A stretch of 64,000 nt of DNA. Source: DAOTXN01 sp034435435 (GTDB lineage Bacteria > Chloroflexota > Anaerolineae > S140-20). Position numbers and translations under genes: made by a program. The stretch spans positions 1 to 64,000 of the forward strand of contig DAOTXN010000135.1 of assembly GCA_034435435.1 (NCBI GenBank), in the 5' to 3' direction. This document shows, piece by piece, positions 52,047 through 60,406 of the stretch (position 1 is its first letter; every line of letters begins with the position of its first letter). The notes under the pieces are model-generated. The model did not search any database, had not been told where the DNA came from, and saw only the letters and a program-made list of their open reading frames with translations.

Positions 52047-53843
52047 CTATCTTCCGGCGCTCAGTTGCGGCGCAGGCGCGAGCGCTTCCACGCGGGTAAT
52101 GGCGGCGTGGAATTCGCCTGCCAGCGTGACCGGCTCGAAATCGAGCACCTCGTCGTCGTAGAGGATGGTGTAGCGGTAGCCTTGTTCGGTGAGAAAGAGC
52201 TGGCGGTTGGCGCTGAATTCCTGATCGTCGGTGTCGCGGCTGACCAGCGTGTAAAAGTGGGCCAGCAGGCCGTTGCGTTTAGGGCGCAGAATACGGCCCA
52301 GGCGTTGCGCCTCTTCCTGGCGACTGCCAAAAGTGCCGCTGATCTGGATCATCACGTTGGCGTCGGGCAGGTCGATGGCAAAGTTGCCCACTTTGGAGAC
52401 GATGAGCCGCTGGACCTCGCCCTCGCGGAATTGCTGATACAGCTTGCGCCGCTCGCGCACAGCCGTCTTGCCGGTGATGACGGGATAATCGTAGCGCTTT
52501 TGCACTTCTTGGAGCTGGTCCAGGTACATGCCGATGATGAGCACGTGATCGTTGGGGTGTTTTTCCAACAATTGGTCCAGCACCTCATACTTGCGCGGGT
52601 TCTCGGCAGCCACGCGATATTTCTGGCGCGGATCGGCCACGGCGTATTCCATGCGCAGGTCGGGCGGCATGTTGATGCGGATTTCGGTCACGTCGGCGGT
52701 GGCGATCCAGCCCTGTTTTTCCAGGTCTTTCCAGGGCACGTCGTACTTTTTGGGGCCGATGAGTGAAAACACGTCTTCTTCGCGCCCGTCTTCGCGCACC
52801 AGCGTGGCGGTCAGGCCCAGGCGGCGGCGCGCCTGTAGCTCGGCGGTGATGCGGAACACCGGTGCCGGCAGCAGATGCACCTCGTCGTAGATGATCAGGC
52901 CCCAGTCGCGCTGGTTGAACAACTCGAAATGGGGGAATTGCTCGGACAGAGGGACGCCGGGCCGGTTGCTGCCACGCTTGCGATAGGTCATGGTCTGGTA
53001 GGTGGCGATAGTCACCGGGCGCACGTCTTTGCGATGGCCGGAATATTCGCCGATCTGGTCTTCGGTCAACGTGGTCTTGTCCAGCAACTCGTCGATCCAC
53101 TGCCGCACAGCCACCGTGTTGGGTGAAAGAATGAGCGTGCTGCACTGCATCTGCTCCATCACGGCCATGCCGACCATAGTCTTGCCCGCGCCGCAGGGCA
53201 ACACGATCACGCCCGATCCGCCGTGGGCCGCGCCGCCGGCGTAAAAGACGTCGGCGGACTCGTGCTGGTATTTGCGCAACGCAAAGGGTTTGCCGGTGAG
53301 GGCCAGCAAGCGCAAGTGGATCTCGAGCGACTCGCCCTCCACGTATCCGGCCAGGTCTTCGGCCGGATAGCCGATGTTGACCAGCGCCTGCTTGATGTGC
53401 CCGCGCCGGGCCGGGTCCATGCGCAGGGTGTAGCGGTCGATCTGGGCGGCGATGTAGGGGATGAGCAGTTTGTGCCGCACCAGCTCGGCGATGAGTGCGG
53501 CGTCGTCCGAGAACAGCACCAGTTGGTTCTCACGCCAGGTCAGCTTGACCCGCCCGTAGCGCGAGATGTAATCCTGAATATCCACCTGCACGTTGCCGGG
53601 GACGGGATATTTGCTGTAACGCTCCAACCCTTCCAGGATGGCGTCGGCGCCCAGGCCGGCCGAGGCCGCGTTCCACAGCGACAGGGGCGTGATGCGATAG
53701 GTGTGAATGTATTCGGGGCTTTTTTCCAGCTCGGCAAAGCGGGCCAATACGTCGCGGGCTTCCTGGTAGAGGTCGCTGTCCACCTCTAGTAGCACGCTCT
53801 TGTCGCCCTGGACGATGATGGGATTTTGGCCGTTGTACGTCAT
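52047..53843 (-). CDS. XPB/Ssl2-like DNA helicase (SF2, Ercc3 type)
   Basis: 598 aa from ATG 53843. N-terminal domain residues about 1-190, then helicase motifs: Q/I with LPCGAGKTMVG near 222, Ib TYQTMTYR, DEVH box IIYDEVHLLPAP near 325, LTATLVREDGREED (RED motif of XPB between III and the second lobe), and motif VI QEEAQRLGRILRPKR. It is an ATP-driven DNA-opening motor. The RED motif and DEVH assign it to XPB rather than UvrB or RecQ. It is the first gene of a three-gene operon; bacterial XPBs are known in actinobacteria, also next to a helicase-associated gene. Confidence 0.92.
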   Translation of the reverse strand: MTYNGQNPIIVQGDKSVLLEVDSDLYQEARDVLARFAELEKSPEYIHTYRITPLSLWNAASAGLGADAILEGLERYSKYPVPGNVQVDIQDYISRYGRVKLTWRENQLVLFSDDAALIAELVRHKLLIPYIAAQIDRYTLRMDPARRGHIKQALVNIGYPAEDLAGYVEGESLEIHLRLLALTGKPFALRKYQHESADVFYAGGAAHGGSGVIVLPCGAGKTMVGMAVMEQMQCSTLILSPNTVAVRQWIDELLDKTTLTEDQIGEYSGHRKDVRPVTIATYQTMTYRKRGSNRPGVPLSEQFPHFELFNQRDWGLIIYDEVHLLPAPVFRITAELQARRRLGLTATLVREDGREEDVFSLIGPKKYDVPWKDLEKQGWIATADVTEIRINMPPDLRMEYAVADPRQKYRVAAENPRKYEVLDQLLEKHPNDHVLIIGMYLDQLQEVQKRYDYPVITGKTAVRERRKLYQQFREGEVQRLIVSKVGNFAIDLPDANVMIQISGTFGSRQEEAQRLGRILRPKRNGLLAHFYTLVSRDTDDQEFSANRQLFLTEQGYRYTILYDDEVLDFEPVTLAGEFHAAITRVEALAPAPQLSAGR

Positions 53844-53965
53844 AACCACTCTCGTGCGAAAATATCAACCTGAAATTTTAACGCAAAAGTCGCCAGGCGG
53901 CAAGTGGTTCAATCTCAAAGCGGCAATTCCCATTTTGGCGATGGGGTGTGGAAAGAAAAACAAGC

Positions 53966-55222
53966 TTAGGACCGAGGTAGGGTGAAGAAAAAGCGCGCCC
54001 CCTGGCCGAACGGACTTTCGACGCCGATGCGCCCGCCGTGAGCCTGCACGATGCCTTTGGCGATGGCCAGGCCCAGCCCGGCTCCGCCCGTGGCCCGGCT
54101 GCGCGATTTTTCGCCGCGGTAGAATTGCTCAAAGAGGTGCGGCATGTCCTCCGAGTTAATACCTTCCCCGCTGTCGCTCACTTCTACCCGCACGCCTTCC
54201 GGCGTCGCAGCGGCGCGCACCTGGACATGCCCCCCCGGCGGCGTGTGCCGCAAGGCATTGCTGACCAGGTTGCTCAATACCCGCTCGATGTGCTGGGCGT
54301 CGATCAGGACCGGGTCTACGCCAGCCTCGGCGTAACCTTCCAACGTAACCTGATGTTGAGCGGCCAGCTCGGAGAAACGCTCGATGGTGTCGGAGATCAG
54401 GTCTGAAATCGCGTTGGGCTGGCGGTCTAGGGGCAGGCCGCCGGCGTCGATCTGCGCCATCTGGAACAGGTCGTCGATCAACAGCGCCAGGGAGCGCACG
54501 TCGCGCTGGGCCGTGCGCAGATAGCGCTGCACGGTGGTCGGGTCTTCCACGACGCCGTCGGCCAGCGCCTCCACGATGGCGCGGATAGAGGTGAGCGGCG
54601 TGCGCAGGTCGTGCCCCACCCAGGCGATCAGGTCCCGACGCAGCGTGTCAAGTTCTTGCTGTTTCTGAGCGGCGGCTTCCAGTTGAGCGGCCATTTCGTT
54701 AAAAGTGCGGCTCAGCTCGGCCATCTCGTCTCGCCCGGCCGTGGAAACGCGCACGCTCAAGCGACCTTGGGCGATGGTGCGCGCTGCGCGGTTCAAAGCC
54801 ACGATGTTGTCGGTGAGGGCGGTGGAGAAAAAATACCCGAATGACATAGCGATGCCGCCGGCGAACAAGAGCAGCACCGTGGCCAGCAACAGGTCGTGCT
54901 GGCTGGCAAACATCAGGCGCGCCGTGACCCACACGTTCAAAAAAGTCAACAGGCTCGACAACGCATAACTACCCAAAAACGTCCAGCGGATGTGCGGCGA
55001 GCGATTGATCCACCCCAGGCGATACGCGCCGTACCCCACCATCAACGAAACCAGCGCCGTGACGCTCAAAAAAGCCGCCATCGGCCCCAATTCGTCCAGC
55101 GGGGGGTGCATCAGCAGATAAAATATCCCCAGCGCCCCCGCCATTGTCAATACGACGCCGCCCAAAAAGCGCAACGGCAGGGTCAAACGTTGGAGTGGGC
55201 GACGGACTGTCATCGTCTCCAT
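53966..55222 (-). CDS. Two-component sensor histidine kinase with HAMP domain
   Basis: 418 aa. Several hydrophobic segments in residues about 12-145 with short loops, so the sensor is membrane-embedded. HAMP follows (SVRVSTAGRDEMAELSRTFNEM), then the phosphoacceptor H in LIAWVGHDLRTPLTSI near 195 and the ATPase domain: N box LSNLVSNALRHT, G1 VSDSGEGIN, G2 GGAGLGLAIAKGI. The partner regulator gene lies 10 nt upstream in the same operon. Confidence 0.92.
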   Translation of the reverse strand: METMTVRRPLQRLTLPLRFLGGVVLTMAGALGIFYLLMHPPLDELGPMAAFLSVTALVSLMVGYGAYRLGWINRSPHIRWTFLGSYALSSLLTFLNVWVTARLMFASQHDLLLATVLLLFAGGIAMSFGYFFSTALTDNIVALNRAARTIAQGRLSVRVSTAGRDEMAELSRTFNEMAAQLEAAAQKQQELDTLRRDLIAWVGHDLRTPLTSIRAIVEALADGVVEDPTTVQRYLRTAQRDVRSLALLIDDLFQMAQIDAGGLPLDRQPNAISDLISDTIERFSELAAQHQVTLEGYAEAGVDPVLIDAQHIERVLSNLVSNALRHTPPGGHVQVRAAATPEGVRVEVSDSGEGINSEDMPHLFEQFYRGEKSRSRATGGAGLGLAIAKGIVQAHGGRIGVESPFGQGARFFFTLPRS

Positions 55223-55232
55223 AATCTTTCTC

Positions 55233-55922
55233 TCACGGCTCAAACTTGTATCCCACGCCCCACACGGTGACGATGTGGCGCGGGTTGGACGAGTCAAGCT
55301 CAATCTTTTCGCGCAACCGGCGCACGTGGACGGTCACGGTGCTGGGGTCAATGTACTCCGCCAGGCCCCACACCAGGTCGAGCAACTGATCCCGGGTAAA
55401 GACCTGGCGCGGATGGCGAGCCAGCAGCCACAACAGGTCGAACTCTTTGGCGGTCAGCGACTTTTCTTCGCCCTCTACTTCGACCAGGTGGGTCTGTGGA
55501 TTGATGCACAGGTCGTCAAACTGCAAAGCCTGTTCCAGGTCGTCTACGGCGCCGCCCAGGGTGCGGCGCAGCACGGCCCGCACGCGGCTGACCAATTCCT
55601 GCGGGCTAAAGGGCTTGACCACGTAATCGTCGGCGCCCATCTCCAAACCGGCGATACGGTCCGTCTCGGCGCCTCGGGCGGTCAGCATAATGATAGGAGT
55701 GTCACCCCGGCCGCGCAGCCAACGGGTAATCTCGAATCCGTCCACCTGCGGCAGCATCAGGTCCAACACCACCAGGTCGGGGAGTTGCTGGCTCAAGAGC
55801 TTGAGAGCCGCCTGACCATCGCGCGCGCTCTGCACCTGAAAGCCGGCTCGCTTCAAATAGAGGCTCACGACTTCACTCACGCTTGGCTCGTCTTCGACGA
55901 CGAGGATGGTTGCCTTGTTCAT
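55233..55922 (-). CDS. OmpR/PhoB-family response regulator
   Basis: 229 aa from the ATG after GGAGAGA. A complete receiver: acidic pair EDE in LVVEDEPSV, acceptor Asp in LVVLDLMLPQVDG, Thr in IIMLTARG, and Lys in VVKPFSPQE. The C-terminal winged helix (KEFDLLWLLARHPRQVFTR, then VTVHVRRLREKIE, then VWGVGYKFEP) binds DNA. It forms a cognate pair with the kinase gene that follows. Signal unknown. Confidence 0.94.
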   Translation of the reverse strand: MNKATILVVEDEPSVSEVVSLYLKRAGFQVQSARDGQAALKLLSQQLPDLVVLDLMLPQVDGFEITRWLRGRGDTPIIMLTARGAETDRIAGLEMGADDYVVKPFSPQELVSRVRAVLRRTLGGAVDDLEQALQFDDLCINPQTHLVEVEGEEKSLTAKEFDLLWLLARHPRQVFTRDQLLDLVWGLAEYIDPSTVTVHVRRLREKIELDSSNPRHIVTVWGVGYKFEP

Positions 55923-56128
55923 GAGGTTGTTTCTCTCCGTTTGGCGAATCATTGTAACCATTTGGAAAAATAGCTTTTACTATCCAGACACCCAGGCGCG
56001 AGGGTTTTGAAAGACGCGAATGCTTCAAAACCAATGCCAAAGGTGGGGTCAGTGTATACAGCGCCGCTTACAGGGAGGTTGCGGGTATCTTACACGTTTA
56101 TTACAAGAGTTCGGGCTTGACGACGGCG

Positions 56129-56247
56129 CTAGCAGCCTGTCGGAGAACCCTGTAATATAGGGCCTTGTGCCCGGTTTTTGCTCGTTTTGCGCCCATTTTT
56201 TGGACGCCCACAAGGGGCTAAATTACGTCTCTCCGACAGGCTGCTAG
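56129..56247. mobile_element. CTAG-bounded inverted-repeat element, full copy 2 (MITE-like)
   Basis: 119 bp, ends CTAG-CAGCCTGTCGGAGA and TCTCCGACAGGCTG-CTAG are perfect inverted repeats. The right CTAG includes the TAG stop of the GTPase gene (56244-56246). The stem could act as a terminator for that gene. Confidence 0.8.
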
Positions 56248-57230
56248 ATGCGCAGCTCGACCACGTCGCCGTCTTGCAACACGTGCTCGCGCCCGACCAT
56301 CTGGCCGTCAAAGGCGGCGCTGCCCCACACCCGCGCCGATTTGAGCTGTTCCAAAAAGTCCCGATGGACTTGTGCTGCGAATTGTTCGACTGTGCTGCCT
56401 TTTTTCAGGACAAAGGGTGTATCGAGATCCGGCTCTTGGCCGGGCGGCTTGGAATAGACGCGCATGATGTTCAGCCGCTCGTACACGGCTTGCTTGAGCT
56501 GCTCAACGTGGCGTCCCTCTGTGGCCGAGATGGGGAGCACCTCCCATTCGCCTGCAAGTAATTCGCATAGCGCCCCAAAGTCCTCGTCACAGCGTTCGTC
56601 GTCGCATTTGTTGGCCAGCACGAGGAAGGGTTTGAAGGTAAAGCGCCGGTCTGGAGTGTAGCGATCCTGCCGGTGCAGCGGGGCGATACGCTGCTCCTCC
56701 AGAATAGCGACCGTTTCTTCGAGCTGCTCGATGGGAAAGGCCTGTAGGTCCACGACCAGCAGAATCAGGTCGGCCCGCCGGATCAGGTTCATCAATTCCG
56801 GCTCAAAATAGTCCCGGCTCAGGGGCGGCGTGTCAATGAGCTGCACCCGGATGTTGTCAATCGGCATCATACCCGGCGTGGGCGTCCAGGTGGCGCCGGG
56901 ATAGTCGGCCACTTTTGGCGCGGCGTTGGTCAGCCCGGCCACCAGCGCCGACTTGCCCACGTTGGGCGGACCGATGAGCGCGACCTGCCCCGCGCCCTCC
57001 TTGCCGATGGTAAAGACCGACGCCTGCCGGCTGGCGCATTTCTTGGTCTGGGCGGTCTCTTTGAGCCTGGAGAGCTTGCGGCGATAGTCGGCCCGCAAGT
57101 GATCGGTGCCTTTGTGCTTGGGGATGGCGCCCAGCAATTCTTCGAGGGCCGCGATCTTTTCCGGGATGGTGCTGGCCTCGCGGTAACGCCGCTCTATGGC
57201 GACGCATTCGGGCGGAAGGTTTGTGGGCAT
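56244..57230 (-). CDS. DRG/OBG-like GTPase with TGS domain
   Basis: 328 aa. A helical N-terminal region with basic residues (about 1-75) precedes the GTPase: G1 LIGPPNVGKSAL near 87, G2 YPGATWTPTPG, G3 LIDTPPL, G4 LANKCD, G5 SATEG. A C-terminal TGS domain (residues about 255-328) ends EHVLQDGDVVELRI. This layout resembles archaeal/eukaryotic DRG proteins more than bacterial Obg (no glycine-rich Obg fold). It likely binds ribosomes or RNA. The stop is in the adjoining inverted-repeat element. Confidence 0.85.
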   Translation of the reverse strand: MPTNLPPECVAIERRYREASTIPEKIAALEELLGAIPKHKGTDHLRADYRRKLSRLKETAQTKKCASRQASVFTIGKEGAGQVALIGPPNVGKSALVAGLTNAAPKVADYPGATWTPTPGMMPIDNIRVQLIDTPPLSRDYFEPELMNLIRRADLILLVVDLQAFPIEQLEETVAILEEQRIAPLHRQDRYTPDRRFTFKPFLVLANKCDDERCDEDFGALCELLAGEWEVLPISATEGRHVEQLKQAVYERLNIMRVYSKPPGQEPDLDTPFVLKKGSTVEQFAAQVHRDFLEQLKSARVWGSAAFDGQMVGREHVLQDGDVVELRI

Positions 57231-57307
57231 GATATAGTTGTATCACAAGTTGCGCCTGGAGACAAGAAAAACTTGGTGTGAGCGCTAACCGTTCAATCAA
57301 GGGAGAC

Positions 57308-57341
57308 TTTTCCGCCGAGAACGTAGTGGACGCAGAGAATC
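57308..57341. repeat. Interspersed repeat touching the aminotransferase stop
   Basis: TTTTCCGCCGAGAACGTAG, then TGGACGCAGAGAATC; same family as 8912-8946. The stop codon of the aminotransferase (minus strand, 57340-57342) is formed within its end. Confidence 0.5.
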
Positions 57342-58734
57342 AAAGATATGGTTTTATTCTCTGGGCCACTTTGCGGCAGGCTTGCCCCAGAAACTCAATG
57401 TCCGCCTCGGTGTGGGCGGTCGAGACGGCGCCGTGGCCGTGCAACAGGTGCACGTCCTCTAACAAAAAGGCCAATTCGAGCACTCGCTCGCTGAGCGCCA
57501 CGTCACACACCTCGGGATTGAATACACACTCGGGCCGGTCGAGGGGCAGGCGCGGGTCGAACGGAAAGTGCGCGATGAGCATCGAACTGCCTCCCAGCAC
57601 CGGGCTGCCGTCGCCGGTGCAGCGAGCGAATATCCCGGCTTTGCCAAAAGCCGCCTCTACCGTGCGGCGGGCCAGCGCGCCCAGTTCGGCCAGCCGGGGA
57701 TAGACCTCGGCCTCGTGCGCCGCCAGATAGCTCATCATGGTTTTGGCGGCCAGCAGCGAGGCCGGATGGGCCGAATAAGTCCCGCCGGAGAACTTGACCC
57801 TGCCCGCGCGCCCGGCCAGGTTCATCACGTCGGCCCGACCGCCCACCGCCGCCACCGGCATACCGCCGCCCATCACCTTGCCGAACGTCGCCAGGTCGGG
57901 TCGCAGGCCGTACAGCGCCCCGGCGTCGCCGGCGCGGAAGCGAAAGCCCGAGATGACTTCGTCGAAAATCAAGACTGCGCCATACCGGTGCGTCAATTCA
58001 CGCGCAGCGTGTAGATACTCGTGCGTGGCCGGGATCAGCCCACCCGCGCCGATGAACGGCTCGACGATGAAACAAGCCACCTGCTCGCCATACTCGCGGA
58101 AATGATCCGTCAACATGTCAGGGTCGTTGAAACGGGTGATGACCACCTCGTCGGTCACGGCGGGGGGCAACCCGGCGCTTTCCACCTTTTGAAAACCGTT
58201 GTCGCCGCTGGGGTGAAATCCCACTCCTTTTAACCCCCACGGCTGCGCGCCGTGCCAGCCGCCGCCCACTTTGATCACCCGGTCGCGCCCGGTGTAGGCC
58301 CGCGCCAACAGAATAGCGTACATGGTAGACAACGAGCCGCTGGTCGTAAAGCGCACCCGCTCGGAGCCGGTCTGCCGGCACAGAATTTCGGCGGTTTCGA
58401 CTTGCAGGCGGTCGGTAAAGCCGGTTTGCAGGCCGAATCCCCCGCCAAAGGCCTGCGCCAGCGTCTCGGTGATGACCGGCGGATTGTGCCCCAAGATGTT
58501 CGCCAGGTGTCCCTGCCAAAAGTCCAATAGCTTGTGGCCGTCTTCGTCCGTCACCCATGCTCCGTGCGCCGCTGTGAGGCGCGGCGGGAAGGGTTGGATG
58601 AGCCGCAGCGCGTGACTGCCGCCGTCAACCAGAAATTGTTCGGCCTGTGCATTGACCGCTGCCGACTGGGGCGAGTGTTTCGTGTATGCCTCGCTCAATT
58701 CGGCCAGCAAACGGGTATAGTCGCGTTGTTTCAC
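57340..58734 (-). CDS. Class III aminotransferase (glutamate-1-semialdehyde mutase-like)
   Basis: 464 aa from GTG 58734 after AAGGAG. Fold-type I PLP enzyme: ERVRFTTSGSLSTMYAILLARA, then VGGGWHGAQ, then LIFDEVISGFR (Asp for the pyridine N), then the Lys in ATFGKVMGGGMPVAAVGG and FSGGTYSAHP. It resembles glutamate-1-semialdehyde 2,1-aminomutase but is longer (about 430 aa is usual) and no tetrapyrrole gene is near, so another omega-amino substrate is possible. Confidence 0.85.
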   Translation of the reverse strand: MKQRDYTRLLAELSEAYTKHSPQSAAVNAQAEQFLVDGGSHALRLIQPFPPRLTAAHGAWVTDEDGHKLLDFWQGHLANILGHNPPVITETLAQAFGGGFGLQTGFTDRLQVETAEILCRQTGSERVRFTTSGSLSTMYAILLARAYTGRDRVIKVGGGWHGAQPWGLKGVGFHPSGDNGFQKVESAGLPPAVTDEVVITRFNDPDMLTDHFREYGEQVACFIVEPFIGAGGLIPATHEYLHAARELTHRYGAVLIFDEVISGFRFRAGDAGALYGLRPDLATFGKVMGGGMPVAAVGGRADVMNLAGRAGRVKFSGGTYSAHPASLLAAKTMMSYLAAHEAEVYPRLAELGALARRTVEAAFGKAGIFARCTGDGSPVLGGSSMLIAHFPFDPRLPLDRPECVFNPEVCDVALSERVLELAFLLEDVHLLHGHGAVSTAHTEADIEFLGQACRKVAQRIKPYL

Positions 58735-58755
58735 TTTTTGCTCCTTTTGATAAAG

Positions 58756-58797
58756 GACGGACGACGAGTGACGAATGACGAACCACGGGCGACGAAT
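58756..58797. repeat. Heptamer tandem repeat, six units
   Basis: GACGGAC GACGAGT GACGAAT GACGAAC CACGGGC GACGAAT, period 7, filling the 63-bp gap and ending exactly at the stop codon of the asparaginase-like gene (58798). Confidence 0.75.
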
Positions 58798-59739
58798 CTA
58801 TGCCTTTCCCCACTGCCGGCGGGTTTCGACCAGGATGCGCGGGACCTCAAGCGGCGCGGCCAATTCATCGTTGAGATAAATGTAGGTACGGTCCGGGACG
58901 TTGGAAAAACCGGCTGGATTGCCGCTGCGGTCCAGAGCGATGAAACTCATCGCGCTGAGGTAGCGCCCGCCCAGCGCGTTCAGATCCTCCATCGCTTGCC
59001 GTCCCGCCTCTTCCAGCGCAAAACCCATCTTGAGATAAAACACCACGCTGTGAGCAGTGCTGGCGCGAATGGCCATCTCGCCCATACCGGTGCAGGCCGC
59101 CGCGCCGTAGCGGTTGTCGGCGTACAGGCCCGCGCCGACCACTGGCGAGTCGCCCAGCCGTCCGGGATATTTCCAGGCCCACCCGCTGGTGCTGACCCCG
59201 GCAGCGATGTTTCCCCCGGCATCCTGCGCGATGAAATTGACCGTGCCGCGCGCCCGCTCGGGATCAGTAGCCAGAGCGACCCACTCGCACAGATCAGGGC
59301 GTTCGGCCAGTCGCGCTACCTCCTCGGGCGAAAAATCCTCCAGCAGGCGCTTTTCCCACACCTGACGGGCTTCGTCGGTGAGCAGCTCTTGCTCGCCAAA
59401 GCCCATCTCGGCGGCGAAACGGGCTGCTCCCTCACCCACCAAAAAGACGTGCGGCAAGCGCTCCATCACCTTGCGGGCCACAGAAATGGGGTGCGGATAG
59501 TTCTGCAACGCCCCGACCGCCCCGGCCGACAGGTCTGAGCCGTCCATAATGGCGGCGTCCAGCTCCACCTGGCCCAGAAAGTTGGGATAGCCGCCATAGC
59601 CGACCGAGTGGTCGGCGGGGTTGGCCTCGACCAGGCGGATACCGGTCTCCACGGCGTCCACCGCCGAGCCGCCCGCCTTGAGCACGCGCATCGCTTGTTC
59701 AATCCCGACGTTACCGTTTGCGCTGGCGACGACGATCAT
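58798..59739 (-). CDS. Ntn-hydrolase of the isoaspartyl peptidase/glycosylasparaginase family
   Basis: 313 aa. Self-cleaving N-terminal nucleophile hydrolase. The new N-terminal Thr is in the ARGTVNFIAQDAGGNIA segment near residue 165; GWAWKYPGRLGDSPVVGAGLY and AACTGMGEMAIR form the substrate pocket (GDSP and TG[MT]GE motifs). The alpha chain starts VVASANGNVGIEQAM. It cleaves asparagine-linked GlcNAc, isoaspartyl peptides or Asn. No signal peptide is visible. Its stop abuts a heptamer repeat. Confidence 0.88.
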   Translation of the reverse strand: MIVVASANGNVGIEQAMRVLKAGGSAVDAVETGIRLVEANPADHSVGYGGYPNFLGQVELDAAIMDGSDLSAGAVGALQNYPHPISVARKVMERLPHVFLVGEGAARFAAEMGFGEQELLTDEARQVWEKRLLEDFSPEEVARLAERPDLCEWVALATDPERARGTVNFIAQDAGGNIAAGVSTSGWAWKYPGRLGDSPVVGAGLYADNRYGAAACTGMGEMAIRASTAHSVVFYLKMGFALEEAGRQAMEDLNALGGRYLSAMSFIALDRSGNPAGFSNVPDRTYIYLNDELAAPLEVPRILVETRRQWGKA

Positions 59740-59750
59740 TGCGGATCAAA

Positions 59751-60086
59751 TCAATCCAATTCCCAATACATCGCCTCTACCGCGGCCCGCAACGGCGGCA
59801 AATCGTTTTCGATGATCGTCCACACCCGATCCAGACTGATGCCCAGATAGTCGTGCACGAGGACATTGCGGAAACCCGCGATGGCGAGCCAGGGAATTTC
59901 TGCGTGGCGCTGCTTCAGAGACGACGATAATCGCTGGGTTGACTCGGCAAGCTCTTGCAGCTCGCGCAGCGTTGCCTTTTGTGTCTTGCGATCAGTCAGA
60001 AACGAGTCACGGCCACCGGCAACGTATTTGTTTATCGCCTCCAGGCAGTCCAGAATGTGCTCAAGATAGATGCGATCAGCTTTCAG
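59751..60086 (-). CDS. HepT-like toxin (DUF86) of an MNT/HepT pair
   Basis: 111 aa reading from a CTG that overlaps the MNT stop as CTGA. The HepT RNase motif Rx4HDY is in FRNVLVHDYLG near residue 83. Helical, as usual for HEPN proteins. No ATG or GTG fits the family N-terminus; the first residues KADRIYLEHILDCLEAI match relatives that start with Met there. Either CTG is used by coupling or the gene has lost its start codon. Confidence 0.75.
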   Translation of the reverse strand: MKADRIYLEHILDCLEAINKYVAGGRDSFLTDRKTQKATLRELQELAESTQRLSSSLKQRHAEIPWLAIAGFRNVLVHDYLGISLDRVWTIIENDLPPLRAAVEAMYWELD

Positions 60087-60406
60087 AGCGCCACCGCCTC
60101 TTGCAGAACCGTTTCGCGGAGTTCGGCGCGCAGCGCATCCGGCTCCACTACATCTACCCGGCACCCAAGAAGTGTTTCCAGGTCGAACACCAGACCACCG
60201 GGGAACCACGGTGAGGTGGGCCCCTCTACCTCAATCAGCAGATCCACATCGCTGGCTGGTGTGGCGTCGCCTCTGGCAAGTGAACCAAAGACCTGGATGC
60301 GCGCCACGCCATGGCGACGCGCTACTTGAAGAATTTGTTGACGCCGGGCGCGCAATCTTTCGATGGTTATTTGGCTGCTATTGGCGGCTTGATACGTACT
60401 GCTCAT
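60083..60406 (-). CDS. MNT-type minimal nucleotidyltransferase antitoxin
   Basis: 107 aa. The nucleotidyltransferase core is intact: VFGSLARGDATPASDVDLLIEVE has the GSxxRG-x(n)-DxD site near residue 42-58. In characterised pairs the enzyme AMPylates HepT to neutralise it. The stop codon overlaps the HepT start, as in other pairs. Residues WFPGGLVFDLETLLGC connect the second half. Confidence 0.85.
   Translation of the reverse strand: MSSTYQAANSSQITIERLRARRQQILQVARRHGVARIQVFGSLARGDATPASDVDLLIEVEGPTSPWFPGGLVFDLETLLGCRVDVVEPDALRAELRETVLQEAVAL

Noticed and set aside
53966..55922. The histidine kinase/regulator as a partner for the atypical regulator at 18205
   Set aside because: They are 35 kb apart and the pair at 53966-55922 is self-sufficient.
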